This document shows, piece after piece, positions 59,788 through 64,000 of a DNA stretch of 64,000 nucleotides. The translations under genes and the position numbers were made by a program. The notes beneath the pieces are model-generated. The model was not told where the DNA came from. It saw nothing but the letters and a program-made list of their open reading frames with translations, and did no database searches. The number at the start of each line of letters is the position of its first letter. Within the stretch, counting starts at the first letter, position 1. Origin of the DNA: Ophiura sarsii (taxonomy: Eukaryota; Echinodermata; Ophiuroidea; Amphilepidida; Ophiuridae); the NCBI GenBank assembly GCA_035610835.1, contig CM069441.1, positions 87,741,574-87,805,573 on the forward strand. The letters run 5' to 3'.

Positions 59788-62203
59788 TTACAATATGTGA
59801 CACACCTTCCACGCACGGTTTACAACCTCACCATCAAACAATAGGGTGACATACCGGTCATACAGAGTCTGATCGTCAATACCCAAAATAGGTTCCAAAT
59901 TGAAAGATTCGTCGGGAGGGCTTGGGATAATCCGCCAACTTGTGCTGTCTGTTTTCAAATCCAGTTCCATCGGTGGGATGGCTTGCAAGGTGGTTCTACC
60001 GGTGCACTTTTTGATGCCCATTTCTCCTGTCTCGTTGAATGCTTTGTAGCAGAATCCAATGATGCCACCGCTGTCCACATGATGGTGAAACTTTAATCCT
60101 GTTTGGTGGAAAGATGGAATCATAATATATCTCTCAATGCCCCTTTAAAGTATGTGTCACTCCAAATCAAGTCTCTGTCTTCATTGAAATCTCAAGAGAT
60201 GGGTATTAACAGTTTATCAAATCCTTTCATGAGAGTTATTTGTCAACAAAAAATACAATAAAGAATAAAAACTGATATACTGTCAAAACAAAGTAACTGA
60301 CCAGGTAATAAATGTGCTGATAAGTCTAAAAGTATAACTCCTACATAAACATATTAAATCATAAAGTTGTTGAAGAATTTCCCCTCTTTAATTCGAGATA
60401 TTGCACGCTAGTAATGGGTTATTATTGAGGAAGTTACAATTCCAAATGTAAGGTTAAGTCTGATTTTCATTTTCACATTCTTCGAGGAGAGTATAACAGG
60501 TAAACATGTGTGTGCCGTATTGATCAACCTTAACAATGTGGCCAGCCGACTACCCAACAACCTGGGCATCTACCGGTGAATTAGCAGTACCACTACCAGT
60601 AATCAATATTTGCCTGCTGTCTGACTCCGCATGTAGAAAAGCAAAATGCAAAAATGAAAATCGTACTTGACATTACATTTGGGATTGTAATAACTTCCTC
60701 AATAATCAAACATTCTTAACGTGCAATATCTCAAATTAAAGAGGAGTAATATGTTTATGTAGGAGATATACTTTTTTAGAGTTATCAGCACTTTTATTAC
60801 CTGTTCATGACTTATTGTGTTGAATGTTTATATGTAAAGAAGAGAGAATTGGTCATTTGGGTTGGTATGGCTTTTCTTAGGTAAAAATAAGTCTCCTGTT
60901 TAACATACATTACAAATTATATAAATATACCAAAGTACTGTAAAAGTGGAAATTTTTGCGCTACATTTATTTTTGCGCTAAATCAGTAAGCGCGAAAATA
61001 AGAATGTACAAATATATTCATTTTGTATGTAGGTCTATGAACGAAAGCCCAAAATCGCAAAAATAAAAACAAGCAAAATTGTTCAAAATGTGCGAAGCGC
61101 GAAAATGTACACTTTTACAGTAATTGAATGGCATGAACATTTTTGGTTAGTCCGTTTATACAATATTTTTTTAGAGAGACTACAATCAAGTTTGTTCTTA
61201 CGGTATTTGATATATTGTTTTCCGGTTGGTTTGTTTTTCAATATATCTGTACATGCTTCGTTGTTGTCTATGATACTGTTACCATTTGGTATGTATGTTA
61301 GAGACCAGGAGTTCTCATCTTGACCTTCGACCTTAAGGGTTGCCTGAACCTTACTCTCACTCCAGAAAGTAATGCACCCTGGAATGAATCATAGTAACAA
61401 CAAATGTTATATTTTAGGCCAAGAAAAAAGGATCTGTCTTACATGGCTGCGCTCATAAATATGTGGAGTCACTTTTGCCGAATAACCCTGAGCCCAATTT
61501 TGGTCTTATTTTAATTTGTTTAGTTATCAGAAAATAATTGAGAAAAAAAACCACAAAAAGAAAGAATTTCTGCATTTAGCATAGCTATATGTCTGTTAAA
61601 AAGCTAAAAATAAAAAGCACATAGGCTAGCATAGCTATTTTACCCAATGTATGTGAGACAGACCTTTTTTCTTTTTTCTTATGATTTGAAATGAGTCCAT
61701 CCTCTCACCTGCTAATTATAGTTGCACAAACTGCTATTTTGTAATAAAACAGTCAATGATTGTCTTTGCGATATGAGCATAAACAGATCATCAAAGTTGT
61801 AATGCCTGGAAAAAGTGTGGGTATAATGATATATGAAAATCATACTTAAGATTATTTTTCAAAAAATTCAAACTCGAATCTGATGAACTCTTGAAAAAAA
61901 TCTCATATTCCCAGATCAGGTACCTATAGAAGATCAACTATACTAAATATAGCCAAATTAAAATTAAAAAAAAACAGCAACTTTTTTACCAAGAAATCCA
62001 CAAACATGGTTGCAGAAATTGTGAAATCTAAAACAATTTGATACTATTTTAATTGAAACTATTGACACAAACCTACCTGACTGTGGCATAGTGCAGCTAT
62101 AGGGATAATCATCCATTTCATTGGTTGAGCTTGTCACTGTTGTAGTAGGAGTGTCATTATCTGAAACTGGACTACATTGAGCTACGGTATCTTCAGTGAG
62201 ATC
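59788..62203 (-). CDS. Gene 5: PAN/Apple-family paralogue (5' exons outside window)
   Basis: Three exons are visible: 62077-62203 (Thr-rich linker), 61202-61378 and 59788-60098 (C-terminal domain, stop at 59788). They match exons 3-5 of gene 3 in length, phase and almost every residue, for example LGIDDQTLYDRYV and WKVCHIL. One visible change is DGEVVN for DGDVVN. The signal-peptide and PAN exons would start a few hundred bases beyond 64000, judged from the gene 3 layout. No break is visible in the part that can be read. Confidence 0.75.
60938..61120. mobile_element. TA-flanked CTGTAAAAGTGG foldback element in gene 5
   Basis: Clean TA duplications at 60936-60937 and 61121-61122. Host flank CCAAAG...ATTGAATGG equals the empty site in gene 2. 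Confidence 0.85.
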
Positions 62204-62246
62204 CTTTGATGTAAAAAGAGATAAATACCATATTTATTTAGATATT

Positions 62247-63295
62247 AAAGGGGCATGAAGAGATATGTTGGAGGATGCGCCCTCAATTATGATAAAAACT
62301 GGGATTTGTATATCTTTATAAGTGTATACATGCATACAATCTAAACACTGCACAAAAAGAAAGTATCCACTTTTTTCGAGGCACCCTGTGTATAATTCTT
62401 AGAATCCTAAATAAATTCAAACAAGTGGGTGTAAAGATCTCAAAGATCTCATTCCAATGATCAACACTAATTAATAAGATAATTATAATAACAACATGTT
62501 AGGGAAACAAAGTAAAAGTGCCTACGTCCGCTTTCGAGCATCCGATTGCTAGCGTAAACACTTTTACACTATATCATAATATGGCGCCCTCAAGACACGT
62601 GTTGAGTAGGACTGGCAATCGTTCAGCTATGGGGTAAGTGAAGATACGCCCTGTAGCATGTGTAGAGGAGCGATTGGCCAAATTGCTCCTACGTGTGTCT
62701 TGGGGGGCTGAACTTTTGTATGAACAAAAAGAGTTTGTAAGTTAGGGAGAGGGTTGATTCAGATTCGGACTTCCGATGAGAAGTTGAATTTGATGAGACC
62801 TTCCGAAGAGAAGTTCGAGATGAGCTGACGTATAATACACGGGACGGGAGAATCCAGAAAGCAAACCAATGTGTGACGTGTGCTTCTTTTGTCTCCTATT
62901 GTGACAAATGAGGTGTCAAAATGCGCGGGAGAAAATGCCTGTTCTTTTCCCATTGTTGCATTTATTTAGGGTCCTAAGAATTAAACACAAGGCGCCTCGA
63001 AAAAAGTGGATACTTTCATTTTGTGCAGTGTTTATAAGGATTGAGAAAAATAAGCCCTCTTTGAACAACAAAACGTCGATTCCAAAATATCCAGTATCAA
63101 GATAAATAACCATATTTGCATAGAGGGTGTTTTAAGAAAAGTGTCAATAAATAGCGATGGTATTGTTTTAATCAAGTTTTGCTGTGTTTTTGTGAGTAGA
63201 AACAACAATAATGGTAATTTTTAATGTTCATCTTGAATTCTGGAGTAAATTAATTTAAAAAAAAAATCTTCAACACTACTTCGTGTCCCTTTAAC
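62247..63295 (+). mobile_element. Family F element in gene 5, with nested 62344-63032
   Basis: Near-identical twin of 32503-33549, including its AACACTGCAC nest. Confidence 0.75.
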
Positions 63296-64000
63296 AAATA
63301 CTAATAGTCCCTTTTTTCTAATTCATTTATAATAGTATGTTTAACATGCATTTAGTAAGAAACTATTAATCTAAAAAGACACCTAAAATTGATCTGATAG
63401 GACCTCTCAAGTAACCATGGATTTTAAGGTCTTATGGACTTTACCAAATTTTCAATAGAAATGGATGGCACTTTGAAATTAGCCTTACATAGAGCTATAG
63501 TTTTAAAACACCTTTTTACTTTAAAATAAAATGGACTAAATGTTGTTGGTGAGGGGTTTTTCTTCAACATTTAATTGAGTTTTACCAATTAAAAAGGAGA
63601 AATGCAACATGGCTCTCAAATAAGAAGAAAACTCTCATTATCATATCATACACTTGCAATTCAATTTTGCACAGTGAAAATTATCCAAAATGCTTGAAAA
63701 TCTTGAAAATTATCCAAAATACCTTTGTGAATAGAAACTACCATTTTTCCACATGAAAGTCATTCCTAATGCATATCATGTCTTATTCAGGCCTGGAAAT
63801 ACCACCTGCCCATAGCGGGTATAACTATTGTGTCGGGCGGGTGAAGATACAACAGTACCTGACCAACTGGCAGGTAATGTTTTTCAAACTCACAGTGCAA
63901 GGGAGTTACACTGGCAAGTGGACATTTGTCGAGCAGGTATTTTGTGGAAAATTATTTGCCCTACTGGCTGTTTAAAAAAAATATGAAGTTCCATCCCTCT

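Larger units (their letters stand above)
34500..64000. repeat. Unit B of the ~30-kb tandem duplication (runs off right edge)
   Basis: This is the second near-identical copy. The stretch 63385-64000 repeats 33638-34250 almost base for base, so the period measured from the right side is about 29.75 kb. Compared with unit A it gains the Penelope-like element, a TTAA foldback at 38530-38915, a 573-bp triplication near 40.2-41.3 kb and a GC-rich palindrome at 55044-55535. It lacks the unit A insertions at 6372-6937, 7610-8221, 12053-12449 and 20941-21456, and the segment 9037-11257. Confidence 0.85.

Overview
This is eukaryotic (metazoan) DNA: AT-rich, intron-containing, packed with short inverted-repeat transposons, tRNA-derived elements and one Penelope-like retroelement. 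The secreted PAN/Apple-domain gene family and the style of repeats suggest a marine invertebrate, most likely an invertebrate deuterostome (hemichordate, echinoderm or lancelet). That placement is inference; nothing seen here fixes the species.

The only host genes I can support are five tandem, head-to-tail paralogues on the minus strand (5' ends to the right). I call them genes 1-5 from left to right: gene 1 (1671-5511, 3' end outside the window), gene 2 (14095-19989), gene 3 (30044-36590), gene 4 (42988-50801) and gene 5 (59788-62203, 5' end outside). Each encodes a signal peptide, one PAN/Apple domain, a short Thr-rich linker and a C-terminal domain of about 160 residues that I do not recognise. 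Splice sites and phases agree between paralogues. Genes 2 and 4 share a fused signal-peptide/PAN exon, which is split in genes 1 and 3. Gene 2 carries a 4-bp frameshift; gene 4 is its intact twin.

The genes sit in a larger tandem repeat of about 30 kb. Roughly 4.2-34.5 kb (unit A) is repeated almost identically at 34.5 kb to the right edge (unit B). The repeat boundary falls near the PAN exon / intron 1 of genes 1 and 3. The twins differ mainly by transposon insertions and local rearrangements, so one unit often shows the empty site for an insertion in the other. From these comparisons I derive target-site duplications: TTAA families, several TA families, TNA (TAA, TCA) families, 8-bp hAT-like ones, and a 12-bp one for the Penelope-like element (43828-45836, GIY-YIG type) sitting in the last intron of gene 4. 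An assembly that placed two haplotypes in tandem would look the same and has to be excluded.

The rest is intergenic or intronic: a left-edge minisatellite made of AGGTCA-like half-sites (1-835), nested foldback elements, tRNA-like elements with TTAACCCT-type ends, poly-C/G tracts and hairpin clusters. The terminal exon of genes 2-5 runs directly into a foldback-element remnant that supplies the stop codon and a possible AATAAA signal.
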